From positions 1-50,338 of IMG/VR virus record IMGVR_UViG_3300046474_000094: 50,338 nucleotides of DNA, one strand, 5' to 3'. Position 1 is the stretch's first letter; every line of letters begins with the position of its first letter. Below are positions 14,845 to 21,807 of the stretch, in pieces. The translations under genes were made by a program, and so were the position numbers. Source of the DNA: a virus. The notes beneath the pieces were generated by a model. It saw only the letters and a program-made list of their open reading frames with translations. It was not told the origin of the DNA and searched no databases.

Positions 14845-14866
14845 GGTCCGGTTCGCCGGACCTCTT
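14845..14866 (+). terminator. Hairpin after the SSB-like gene, weak terminator
   Basis: GGTCCGG-TTCG-CCGGACC is a 7-bp GC stem with a UUCG loop, followed only by TCTT. It may reduce transcription of later genes relative to the highly needed ssDNA-binding protein, or protect the upstream mRNA end. Confidence 0.6.
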
Positions 14867-14891
14867 ACACCACGGGATCAGGAGTAACAAT

Positions 14892-15107
14892 ATGCGAGTC
14901 GCAATTACAACAACCATAATCACCTACGTTGACCTCTCCGAAGGGGTCACGGTCGAAGAGGCGCGCAAAGAAATATTTGGGCGATACAGCGAATCGGTTG
15001 AAGAGCACGACTATGTCGATGACATTTTATCAGTGCAAAGCAACTCAGTTGTGTTCGATGATGTCATTGTCGGCACTAGTATCGAACACTCATTCGGAGT
15101 CGTCTGA
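14892..15107 (+). CDS. Hypothetical acidic protein, 71 aa
   Basis: The product starts MRVAITTTIITYVDLSEG, then TVEEARKEIFGRYSESVEEH, and ends in beta strands (SVVFDDVIVGTSIEHS). It is small, acidic and mixed alpha/beta, with no recognised family. The ATG has AGGAG 8 nt upstream, and the stop overlaps the exonuclease start by one base (TGATG). Confidence 0.65.
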   Translation: MRVAITTTIITYVDLSEGVTVEEARKEIFGRYSESVEEHDYVDDILSVQSNSVVFDDVIVGTSIEHSFGVV

Positions 15108-15634
15108 TGTCTCAAATCATGCTCGACATTGAGACAATGGGTAACGGCTCGCAGGCAGCAATTATCGCTATCGGCGCCGTGGCTTTCGACATCAACGGTA
15201 TTCACGCCAAGTTTTACGCGCAGTGCAGTCTCGAATCATCCGTAAAAGCCGGACTGGTGATGGACACGTCGACCATCCTGTGGTGGTTGCAACAGTCCGA
15301 ACAGGCTCGTGCAGCGTTCAAGGGTAACGAGAGCGCCGATCCCGTCGAGGAAGCGCTGCGACTGTTCTCGTGGTTCTGTATGGAAAACAGCGTGTCAGGC
15401 ATGTGGGGCAACGGTGCGACCTTCGACAACGTGATCATGTCGAACGCGTATAAGCTGACCGGTCTGGAACAACCCTGGAAATTCTGGCACGACCGCTGCT
15501 ATCGCACCGTCAAATCGATGTACCCGGACGTGAAACTTGTGCGCACCGGTACTCACCACAATGCGGTCGACGACGCCGAAAGTCAGGCGTTACATCTGAT
15601 CGACATTTGCAAGACTTACGGAGTGAAACTGTGA
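15107..15634 (+). CDS. DnaQ-like 3'-5' exonuclease (DEDDh)
   Basis: The 175-residue protein has all DEDDh motifs: DIET at residues 7-10, NGATFDN around 102-108 and HNAVDDAES around 150-158. It resembles the Rv2179c-like phage exonucleases and the T4 DexA-type enzymes. It would remove 3' nucleotides from DNA or RNA. Its place between the SSB-like gene and the polymerase suggests a role in proofreading, repair or nucleotide recycling. The polymerase appears to carry its own exonuclease region as well. Confidence 0.88.
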   Translation: MSQIMLDIETMGNGSQAAIIAIGAVAFDINGIHAKFYAQCSLESSVKAGLVMDTSTILWWLQQSEQARAAFKGNESADPVEEALRLFSWFCMENSVSGMWGNGATFDNVIMSNAYKLTGLEQPWKFWHDRCYRTVKSMYPDVKLVRTGTHHNAVDDAESQALHLIDICKTYGVKL

Positions 15635-15846
15635 TGCGCGAATTATCAGAAATGCCCGAAGAGGGTCAGTTTGTCGTGGTGTGGGAATTCGGTGGTCGCA
15701 TCTGGTCTGATACATTTTTGGTGAGCGATGGGGATCCATCATTCGTGCACACATGGTTCAACGATGCCGATGAGTGGGGTGACGCTGAGCGTGTCGACGT
15801 CCAAGCATTTGCCGACAACCCGTCGAAATTCTATGTAATCGACTGA
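15634..15846 (+). CDS. Hypothetical acidic protein, 70 aa
   Basis: The product (MRELSEMPEEGQFVVVWEFG, later FVHTWFNDADEWGDAERVDV) is acidic and rich in Trp and Phe, like small phage proteins of the DUF551 style, but I cannot assign it firmly. The ATG overlaps the exonuclease stop (TGATG); a GTG one codon earlier is closer to GGAG and may be used instead. A strong terminator follows. Confidence 0.6.
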   Translation: MRELSEMPEEGQFVVVWEFGGRIWSDTFLVSDGDPSFVHTWFNDADEWGDAERVDVQAFADNPSKFYVID

Positions 15847-15866
15847 CCAATCTGTCACAATACGCG

Positions 15867-15891
15867 AAGCCCGGCACAGACCGGGCTTTTT
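15867..15891 (+). terminator. Intrinsic terminator before the DNA polymerase gene
   Basis: AAGCCCGG-CACAGA-CCGGGCTT forms an 8-bp stem followed by TTT. Since no promoter is evident before the polymerase at 15909, read-through or antitermination probably sets polymerase dose. Confidence 0.85.
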
Positions 15892-15908
15892 CACACAGGG
15901 AGAATGAT

Positions 15909-18020
15909 ATGCGACTGCTTTCCCGCTGCGAGCCCATCAACGGTTGCGGCAAGACATACCCGTCCGATCTGGAAAAATGCCCCCACTGTGGGACGCCTGA
16001 AGCGTTCAGCGTTGCCGCGCCGCTCGACCCGAGGGATTGGGGGTGGGACGAAGAGACCTATCCAAATTTTTACTCGGCGGCGTTCATCCACGCGGCCACA
16101 GGGCTCGAGCAAACATTTGAGATATCAGACCGCCGTAACGACTCGGCGGCGCTGATCGAATTCATGCTGGGGCTCGGTCGCAGCGGCGCACGTGGCGTCG
16201 GGTTCAACAACCTGGGGTTCGACTACCCCATCGCCCACTATATCGTCGCCAACCCCCACTGTGACGTCGCCGGGATCTACGCGAAAGCGATGCAGGTTCT
16301 CAAGTCGGATGAGAAGTTTGGGACGATCATTTGGGACGATCAGCAAGTGTTCGCCCAGCTCGACCTGTACAAGATCTGGCACTTCGACAACAACGCCAAA
16401 CGTACCAGTCTCAAAGCGCTTGAGATCGTCATGCGCTCGCAAAACGTGATCGACCTACCGTTCCCGGTCGGGACGTACCTCACCGACGAGCAGAAAGACA
16501 TCACGCTCGCGTACAACCGCCACGACGTTCGGGAGACGTTAAAGTTTTACGTTCGGTCACTGCAAGAGATCCATCTGCGTGAAGCGCTGTCGATCAAATA
16601 CGGTCGCAACATGTTGAACATGAGTAACACTAAGATCGGCGGAACGATCCTTGTCAGTCAGATGGAAGACGCCGGGATCGAATGTTACGTCCGTGGCCCA
16701 AGCGGCAAGCAACCGCGCCAAACGATCCGCGCAACAATCAAGCTCGCCGATGTGATATTCCCGTACGTGAGTTTTGAGCGCCCCGAATTCACACGGGTTC
16801 TGGAATATTTCCAGTCGATGTCGATCACTCAGACGAAAGGGACGTTTGCCGACCTGAACGCCGTGGTCGATGGTTTCACGTTCGTGTTCGGCGTGGGTGG
16901 TATACACGGATCAATTGAATCGCAGGTGGTGGTGAGCGATACCGAGTATCAAATCGTCGATGTCGACGTGACGTCGTTCTACCCGCGCATGGCAATCGTC
17001 AACAACATGTACCCGGAACACCTCGGTCCGGAATACTGCACCATCTACAACAGCATTTTCGAGCAGCGCCGAACGTTCGCCAAGGGTACACCCGAGAACG
17101 CCGCACTCAAGGAGGCGCTGAACGCGTCTTACGGTAACTCGAACAACGCCTACAGCCCGTTGTATGACCCACAGTACACGATGCAGACGACCATCAACGG
17201 TCAGTTGTTGCTGTGCATGCTCGCCGAACAGTTCATGAAAATTCCGGGACTCTCGATGGTCCAGGCGAACACAGACGGCGTGACCGTACGGTGTCCACGC
17301 GCCTATCTGGATCACATGCGCGCCGTCTGTAAGTGGTGGGAAGGTGTGACCGGCCTGGAACTTGAGGAAGCGTTGTACAGCCGTATGATGATCCGCGACG
17401 TTAACAACTACATTGCCGAGTACGAGGGCGGCAAGCTCAAGCGTAAAGGTGCGTACGAGTACAACACCCTGTGGCATCAAGACCCATCGGCACAAGTGGT
17501 CGCCCGGGCGGCTGAAGCAGCGTTGGTGCGCGGCGAATCGGTACGTGAGTTCATCACCAAACATCGCGACCCGTTCGACTTCATGTGCCGTGCCAAGGTG
17601 CCTCGGGCATCCACATTGCAGCTACGGTTCCCCGACTGGGGCGTCGATCAACAGTTACAGGGGACAACCCGTTACTTCGTCAGCCGCAACGGTGGAACAC
17701 TCGTGAAGGTGTCACCGCCGACGGGTGAGCCTGGGACGTGGAAGCGTCGGGCGAAGGTGACCGACTCGAACTTCAACGCGATCATGCGTGAGCTGGCGGG
17801 ACAACCTGGGGAACTCGACAGCGCCGGGACGCCGTGGGACATCCGAATTCACACAGGCAATCGCAGCAAACACGAGACACGCGAGATGAGCATATGCAGC
17901 GGCTGGCGCGTGACAGAGTGTGCCGACGCTGGACATTTTGACTGGTCGGATCTGAATTACGAGTGGTATATCGAGCAGGCTGAGAAATTGGTTAATCCGC
18001 TGTTAGGAGGCGCGCAATGA
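15909..18020 (+). CDS. Family B DNA polymerase
   Basis: The 703-residue protein begins with a zinc-ribbon (C7, C13, CPHC near 24-27). A 3'-5' exonuclease region follows with the acidic DEET near 47-50, GFNNLGFDYP and YNRHDVRETLKFY. Polymerase motifs are A (VTSFYP, about 352-360), B (NASYGN, about 405) and C (NTDG, 454-457, where YGDTD would be canonical). At the end, LDSAGTPWDIRIHTGNRSK (636-654) repeats the motif of the 11562-12488 protein. It should copy the phage genome with the primase-helicase. GGGAG lies 8 nt before the ATG. Confidence 0.88.
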   Translation: MRLLSRCEPINGCGKTYPSDLEKCPHCGTPEAFSVAAPLDPRDWGWDEETYPNFYSAAFIHAATGLEQTFEISDRRNDSAALIEFMLGLGRSGARGVGFNNLGFDYPIAHYIVANPHCDVAGIYAKAMQVLKSDEKFGTIIWDDQQVFAQLDLYKIWHFDNNAKRTSLKALEIVMRSQNVIDLPFPVGTYLTDEQKDITLAYNRHDVRETLKFYVRSLQEIHLREALSIKYGRNMLNMSNTKIGGTILVSQMEDAGIECYVRGPSGKQPRQTIRATIKLADVIFPYVSFERPEFTRVLEYFQSMSITQTKGTFADLNAVVDGFTFVFGVGGIHGSIESQVVVSDTEYQIVDVDVTSFYPRMAIVNNMYPEHLGPEYCTIYNSIFEQRRTFAKGTPENAALKEALNASYGNSNNAYSPLYDPQYTMQTTINGQLLLCMLAEQFMKIPGLSMVQANTDGVTVRCPRAYLDHMRAVCKWWEGVTGLELEEALYSRMMIRDVNNYIAEYEGGKLKRKGAYEYNTLWHQDPSAQVVARAAEAALVRGESVREFITKHRDPFDFMCRAKVPRASTLQLRFPDWGVDQQLQGTTRYFVSRNGGTLVKVSPPTGEPGTWKRRAKVTDSNFNAIMRELAGQPGELDSAGTPWDIRIHTGNRSKHETREMSICSGWRVTECADAGHFDWSDLNYEWYIEQAEKLVNPLLGGAQ

Positions 18021-18478
18021 TCATCACCGCAACTGGACATCGCCCGAACAAGCTCGGCGGTTACAGCCCACAAGCATTCAACAACTTGTGTAGGGTCGCC
18101 CGCGACTATCTGCGCGAGATGAATCCCGAAGGTGTGATATCAGGGCTTGCGTTGGGGTGGGATCAAGCGTGGGCGGTGAGCGCGATGGAACTGGGTATCC
18201 CGGTACATGGCGCAGCACCATTCGAAGGTCAGGAAAGCCAGTGGCCCGAGTCGTCACAATGGTTGTATCGAAAGCTCATCGCCGAATGTGCGAGCATGAC
18301 CTACGTCTGCGAACCCGGATACGCGGCGTGGAAAATGCAGAAACGCAACGAGTGGATGGTTGAGCGGTGCCACCGTGTGGCTGCATTGTGGGACGGCTCG
18401 TCAGGCGGTACAGCGAACTGTGTGAAGTTCGCGCAGGCTTACCCACGCGACATCGATAATCTGTGGGACCGTCTCTAA
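18017..18478 (+). CDS. SLOG-superfamily (YpsA/DUF1273-like) protein
   Basis: The 153-residue protein starts TATGHRPNKLGGY and has ISGLALGWDQAWAVSAMELG, the nucleotide-binding pattern of SLOG/YpsA proteins, then GAAPFEGQESQWP and VAALWDGSSGGTANCV. SLOG folds bind or cleave nucleotides such as NAD or ADP-ribose derivatives. YpsA-type phage copies are common but uncharacterised. A role in nucleotide metabolism or in counteracting nucleotide-signalling defences is possible but inferred. AGGAGG precedes the ATG, which overlaps the polymerase stop. Confidence 0.75.
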   Translation: MIITATGHRPNKLGGYSPQAFNNLCRVARDYLREMNPEGVISGLALGWDQAWAVSAMELGIPVHGAAPFEGQESQWPESSQWLYRKLIAECASMTYVCEPGYAAWKMQKRNEWMVERCHRVAALWDGSSGGTANCVKFAQAYPRDIDNLWDRL

Positions 18479-18750
18479 CCCACAATCCGGAGAGTCTCGG
18501 ACGCACTGTTCGAGGCTTTTTCACGTCTCAGTTGCTCACGCAAAATATCCTCACGCAATGCCGACTCCCGTGCCTCCTGGCGCATTTTGCGTATGTGCAT
18601 CACAATCAACGTGATCGACAGGATGATACCGACGACCGTTGCAAGCTTACCGATCTCGCTCGGTATCAGGTTCAACCACGTCGACAGGCCCGTCGCGGTC
18701 GTCCCGCTCGCCACCATGATACTGGTCGGTTGAGAGTCGATTATGCTCAT
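18475..18750 (-). CDS. Holin-like/membrane protein with C-terminal coiled coil
   Basis: The 91-residue protein has one transmembrane segment near residues 36-54 (LATVVGIILSITLIVMHIRK), preceded by STWLNLIPSEIG. A charged helix follows (MRQEARESALREDILREQLR). This resembles small HP1-type holins or spanin-like anchors. It overlaps the stop of the plus-strand SLOG gene by 4 bp, so the two operons converge. The ATG overlaps the preceding membrane gene stop (ATGA). Because a separate lysis cassette is present, it may be a second holin, an antiholin or a superinfection protein. Confidence 0.6.
   Translation of the reverse strand: MSIIDSQPTSIMVASGTTATGLSTWLNLIPSEIGKLATVVGIILSITLIVMHIRKMRQEARESALREDILREQLRREKASNSASETLRIVG
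18493..18521 (+). terminator. Intrinsic terminator of the rightward replication operon
   Basis: AGTCTCG pairs with CGAGGCT (one G-U pair), with an inner imperfect extension, followed by TTTTT. It lies 15 bp after the SLOG gene stop and inside the 3' end of the converging minus-strand gene. Confidence 0.8.
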
Positions 18751-18844
18751 ATTTTTTGATCGCCTTGATGACTAATGCGAACGCTTGCACGATCATTGTG
18801 CAGACGCCGAGAAAGTAACCTGTCAGCTCCACCCATTCCCACAT
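18647..18844 (-). CDS. Possible overlapping single-TM membrane protein, 65 aa
   Basis: In a different frame from its neighbours, this frame encodes MWEWVELTGYFLGVCTMIVQ, a clear transmembrane segment, and then a charged tail. The ATG has a strong AGGAAGG ribosome site 7 nt upstream. It overlaps the end of 18747-19217 by 98 bp and the start of 18475-18750 by 104 bp. The N-terminal half looks like real protein and the tail looks like out-of-frame sequence. It may be a genuine nested gene, or the site of a frameshift in the 18747-19217 protein. Confidence 0.4.
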   Translation of the reverse strand: MWEWVELTGYFLGVCTMIVQAFALVIKAIKKYEHNRLSTDQYHGGERDDRDGPVDVVEPDTERDR

Positions 18845-19217
18845 TCGAGCCTTCCTGATCCGCCAGTGCGATGATTACCCCGGCATACAGGGCGATGAAC
18901 AGCGCGTCATACATCGTCGCGGGTTGGTACATTTCGTACATCACCAACCCGATCAAATTGAGACACATGGATAACGCGCTAAAAATCATCAGGCGCACTG
19001 TGAGCTTGTCGACAGCGACGAGACATGATAGCAGGATGATAGCAAATGAGTCAGTTAACGCAGCACTGAGATAGTACCACTGGTCATTGAATGACCCTGA
19101 CACGAGCGAGTGGACAACGGTTGGAACGATGAATATGTACGCAGCTTTTCGCCGCGCTGCCGTGGGTTGACACCATGTAAAGATGCCCATCACGCACAAC
19201 AGCGCGGCGAGTGTCAT
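18747..19217 (-). CDS. Multi-pass membrane protein
   Basis: The 156-residue product has about four hydrophobic segments: the N-terminus (LAALLCVMGIFTW), YIFIVPTVVHSLVSG, AIILLSCLVAV, and MIFSALSMCLNLIGLVMY to ALFIALYAGVIIALA. The last 35 residues turn charged and Arg-rich, as if read in another frame. Its start overlaps the upstream miniprotein stop. The function may be holin or antiholin or membrane remodelling, inferred from topology and nearness to the lysis genes. Confidence 0.6.
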   Translation of the reverse strand: MTLAALLCVMGIFTWCQPTAARRKAAYIFIVPTVVHSLVSGSFNDQWYYLSAALTDSFAIILLSCLVAVDKLTVRLMIFSALSMCLNLIGLVMYEMYQPATMYDALFIALYAGVIIALADQEGSNVGMGGADRLLSRRLHNDRASVRISHQGDQKI

Positions 19218-19336
19218 TTCTTGCTACGACCTTTGCCACCAGAGTCACCGGTGCCACTGCCCGATGCTACTGGTTTGCTACGACCCTTACCGCCCGAGTC
19301 CTTGGATGGTTTCTTGTCGGCTACTTTAGGTTTCAT
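19214..19336 (-). CDS. Basic repeat miniprotein, 40 aa
   Basis: This short gene encodes MKPKVADKKPSKDSGGKGRS and a second copy of the DSGGKGRSK block before the stop. The sequence is strongly basic and disordered, as in nucleic acid- or membrane-surface-binding tails. Its stop overlaps the next start (ATGA), which supports translation as part of the membrane-protein operon. The ribosome site is weak. Confidence 0.5.
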   Translation of the reverse strand: MKPKVADKKPSKDSGGKGRSKPVASGSGTGDSGGKGRSKK

Positions 19337-19389
19337 CGTCAGTTTCCAGTATGATAAGTGCTTGACATTCTATTCGGAGCGCGACGGTT

Positions 19390-19611
19390 ATGCAATTAAT
19401 CCCACAGTGGCGGCAGTGCTGGAAGCGTTACAGTACGTGGTTACTCGTGGTACTCGGCGGTCTGTCCGTCAACGACATCATGGGTTTCATGCCGACGATC
19501 CAAGAGTACATCGACCCTCAAACGTACAAGCTCGTGATGCTCGGCCTGTCCCTGGCGACGTTCATCGCGCTTCAGGTTCACCAACCATCCGTATCAGGTC
19601 CAAAACCATGA
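19390..19611 (+). CDS. Holin
   Basis: The 73-residue protein begins MQLIPQWRQCWKRYSTWLLV, which closely recalls the DUF7940-type holins found with lambda R-like endolysins in proteobacterial phages. It has two hydrophobic segments (TWLLVVLGGLSVNDIMGF and VMLGLSLATFIALQV). GGAG lies 9 nt upstream, and the stop overlaps the endolysin start (ATGA). It would form the inner-membrane holes that time lysis. Confidence 0.8.
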   Translation: MQLIPQWRQCWKRYSTWLLVVLGGLSVNDIMGFMPTIQEYIDPQTYKLVMLGLSLATFIALQVHQPSVSGPKP

Positions 19612-20063
19612 CCAACCTCGTCGCGTTCCTCGATACCATCGCTTATAGCGAGGGGACCGATAAGCCAGGGCAGCCGACAAATGATCGCGGGTACGATGTT
19701 CTGGTGGGTGGCGCCCTATTCACCGGTTACGCCGACCACCCGCGTAAGTTGATCACGCTACCGCGTCTTGGCATCAAGTCCACGGCGGCGGGTCGCTATC
19801 AGATCCTGGCGCGGTATTACGATCATTACCGGGCACAACTTAAACTCCCGGACTTCTCACCGCGCAGCCAGGATTTGATAGCGATTCAGTTAATCCGAGA
19901 ATGCAAGGCGCTGGACGACATCGACACGGGTCGTATAACTGTAGCGCTCGATAAGTGTCGGTCACGTTGGGCGTCACTTCCCGGGGCTGGATATGGTCAA
20001 CATGAACATAAAGTCGACACGTTGGTCGCGGTGTTCAAACGTCGCGGGGGTATCGTTGCATGA
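19608..20063 (+). CDS. Lambda R-like endolysin (lytic transglycosylase)
   Basis: The 151-residue protein closely follows lambda R: FLDTIAYSEGTD with the catalytic Glu at residue 15, NDRGYDVLVGGALFTGYADH, STAAGRYQIL, FSPRSQDLIA and WASLPGAGYGQHEHK. Lambda R cleaves peptidoglycan glycan strands by transglycosylation. No signal peptide is present, so it needs the holin encoded just upstream. It overlaps both neighbours by 4 bp. Confidence 0.93.
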   Translation: MTNLVAFLDTIAYSEGTDKPGQPTNDRGYDVLVGGALFTGYADHPRKLITLPRLGIKSTAAGRYQILARYYDHYRAQLKLPDFSPRSQDLIAIQLIRECKALDDIDTGRITVALDKCRSRWASLPGAGYGQHEHKVDTLVAVFKRRGGIVA

Positions 20064-20314
20064 GTATCACAGCGATCCTACTGTCCATCGGTGCAGCCAT
20101 TGTGGCGTTACTCGGTGCGCTTGCTGGTCACCGTATCGGCAAGTCCAGCGGCATTACCCAGGGTACCGAACAAGCGTCACAAACCCAACAAATCGAACAA
20201 GCTCAAGCGACGGTACAAGCCGTCAAGGAACGTACACATGTCGAAGTCACAGTGGTTGCTGATTCTGATGCTGAGCTTGACGCAAGGCTGTCAAAGCACA
20301 ATCGTCCCGATTGA
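20060..20314 (+). CDS. i-spanin (Rz-like)
   Basis: The 84-residue protein has an N-terminal transmembrane anchor (MSITAILLSIGAAIVALLGA), then a Gln/Ala-rich coiled coil (TQQIEQAQATVQAVKERTHV). This is the architecture of inner-membrane spanins. The outer-membrane partner is encoded in the +1 frame inside and beyond its 3' end, as in many Rz/Rz1 pairs. Together they fuse inner and outer membranes in the last step of lysis. Confidence 0.85.
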   Translation: MSITAILLSIGAAIVALLGALAGHRIGKSSGITQGTEQASQTQQIEQAQATVQAVKERTHVEVTVVADSDAELDARLSKHNRPD

Positions 20315-20438
20315 TACGGCGTGTAGCTGGGTCAGACCGATCACCACCTCGTCAGCAGACCGAAAAGCAATGAGTCGCCAGCTCAAAGAACAAGTGGCGA
20401 CTCATAACGATTTATACGACATCAGGTGTGGCGGTTAA
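20238..20438 (+). CDS. o-spanin lipoprotein (Rz1-like)
   Basis: The 66-residue protein starts MSKSQWLLILMLSLTQGCQS, a lipoprotein signal peptide with the lipobox cysteine at residue 18. A short periplasmic part follows (VRPITTSSADRKAMSRQLKE). The ATG at 20238 has AAGGA upstream and lies inside the i-spanin gene in another frame. The stop codon shares a TTAA with the stop of the minus-strand tailspike gene. Confidence 0.88.
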   Translation: MSKSQWLLILMLSLTQGCQSTIVPIDTACSWVRPITTSSADRKAMSRQLKEQVATHNDLYDIRCGG

Positions 20439-21559
20439 CCTATGTTATCGACCTTGCCGAATTGGTTGGTCGATGCATTGCAACCGCCAGTCCCGTTGTA
20501 GAGCAAGGTGTTTCCGGTCACTTGGTAATTTCCGCAGTAGTTGCTGACGAAAACACCCCACTTTCTGTTAGGAACCATCCCGGCCCCATACCCAATTGTG
20601 GCGTTCTGAACCCTGAACCCGCTAACCATCTCGGCGATCCAAACTCCGAAGTCATTGCCTGCAATCTCTCCACCGTTTATCGCAAAATCTTCAACCCCAG
20701 ATCCGACAGCAAAGCCAGACAGAACGTTGTTGATGGAGTGGTGGGCATCAAAGTGCATGCCGCTAATGCTGCCGGTTCCGTCCTTGTGCATGTCTACGCC
20801 ATTGCCTGTGCCGCCACCAGTCCAGCACCCTGACCACCTGCAGCGGGAAACGTTTGCCCCGTTAGAGGGGGCAACCATGATCCCGGTAGAGCCACTATCG
20901 AAGAAACAATCGCTGGCAAACAGCGAATGAACACCCTTCCCTGATCCGCTTGGGATAAGACCAAGACCAACACCGGCATTCATAATCCTTGTGGCCCTAA
21001 TGATCAGCGCGGCGCTGTCTACCACACGGATTCCGAAGTCTGGGAAAGGGCCGTTTTGCGCGCCGCAGACCACGCGGTCGATGACTTGGGAGGTATCCCC
21101 TCCATCTACCAGGATTCGAGTGCTGTGTGCCAAACCAGTGCCAAGCAGTCCTTTGGATATTTCAGCGGCGGCCCCGGTCAAGTGCACACCTATGACGTCG
21201 TTCTCGATTTTAAAGTCTTTGAGCTGGGTGTGCGCGCCGAGCAAATGCACTGACGTGCCGCCGGTGCGTGGAACACCAGCGTCGAAACCAATGTCACGCG
21301 CTTCCGAGTACCAGCCGTTTAGCTCAAGAATATTTCTGGACGAATGCATGGTCTTGATGGTAGTGCCAAGTCTGTTTGCGCCTCGCAACGTCGTGCCAGG
21401 TGCATCAATCTTGATCACATCGCCGACGCAGATAACGCCACTGGGCAGAACGATATCGCGATCACCAGTCGATGCGCTCAGCGCGATTACCGCCTGCATG
21501 GCCAGCGTGTCGTCGGTAGCGCCGTCAGCAACGACGCCGTAGTCCTCAGCGATGATCAA
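20435..21559 (-). CDS. Tailspike with pectate-lyase-like beta-helix
   Basis: The 374-residue protein starts with the typical tailspike head (MIIAEDYGVVADGATDDTLA) followed by right-handed beta-helix turns: repeated short hydrophobic strands such as ILELNGWYSEARDIGFDAG and FKIENDVIGVHLTGAA, and many Gly/Asn turns. Such spikes bind and often degrade host surface polysaccharide. It is last in the tail operon, behind the fibre and a small fibre-associated protein, and so is probably a receptor-binding depolymerase or deacetylase. Catalytic residues are not evident to me. Confidence 0.82.
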   Translation of the reverse strand: MIIAEDYGVVADGATDDTLAMQAVIALSASTGDRDIVLPSGVICVGDVIKIDAPGTTLRGANRLGTTIKTMHSSRNILELNGWYSEARDIGFDAGVPRTGGTSVHLLGAHTQLKDFKIENDVIGVHLTGAAAEISKGLLGTGLAHSTRILVDGGDTSQVIDRVVCGAQNGPFPDFGIRVVDSAALIIRATRIMNAGVGLGLIPSGSGKGVHSLFASDCFFDSGSTGIMVAPSNGANVSRCRWSGCWTGGGTGNGVDMHKDGTGSISGMHFDAHHSINNVLSGFAVGSGVEDFAINGGEIAGNDFGVWIAEMVSGFRVQNATIGYGAGMVPNRKWGVFVSNYCGNYQVTGNTLLYNGTGGCNASTNQFGKVDNIG

Positions 21560-21807
21560 GAGAGAATCGCCGCCACGTCTGGATTGGCAGCAAGGAAGGC
21601 TTTCAGCTTGTCGACTGGGTCCATGTCTTCTATGGGAACTGGCTTGGTCGACTCAAGGTAAGCAAAGTAACGCGGGTCATCGTCTTCAACCTCCCCTTGA
21701 TGTGGGTGAGCATCGGTGTCCGGCTGAGGATTACCGTAGATGCCCACTATTCGTGTGCTGGTTCCGTCTTCGAACTGAACGAATATGGTCATGGGCTTAA
21801 AACTCAT
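21556..21807 (-). CDS. Small tail-fibre-associated protein (probable assembly chaperone)
   Basis: The 83-residue acidic protein contains a beta-rich N-terminus (MTIFVQFEDGTSTRIVGIYG), a DDDPRYFAYLES segment and a C-terminal helix (VDKLKAFLAANPDVAAIL). This pattern is common in small proteins encoded between fibre genes of Pseudomonas phages, taken as fibre-assembly chaperones or fibre subunits. It overlaps the fibre end and the spike start. No clear ribosome site is present, so translation is likely coupled. Confidence 0.65.
   Translation of the reverse strand: MSFKPMTIFVQFEDGTSTRIVGIYGNPQPDTDAHPHQGEVEDDDPRYFAYLESTKPVPIEDMDPVDKLKAFLAANPDVAAILS

Noticed and set aside
14210-14923. A 237-codon minus-strand frame rich in Trp and Arg
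   Set aside because: It is antisense to the Pro-rich tail of the SSB-like gene; the WWRCNDRWW repeats are only the complement of the Pro codons.
16911-17564. A 217-codon minus-strand frame
   Set aside because: It is antisense to the DNA polymerase, whose motifs are intact, and has the composition of a codon shadow.
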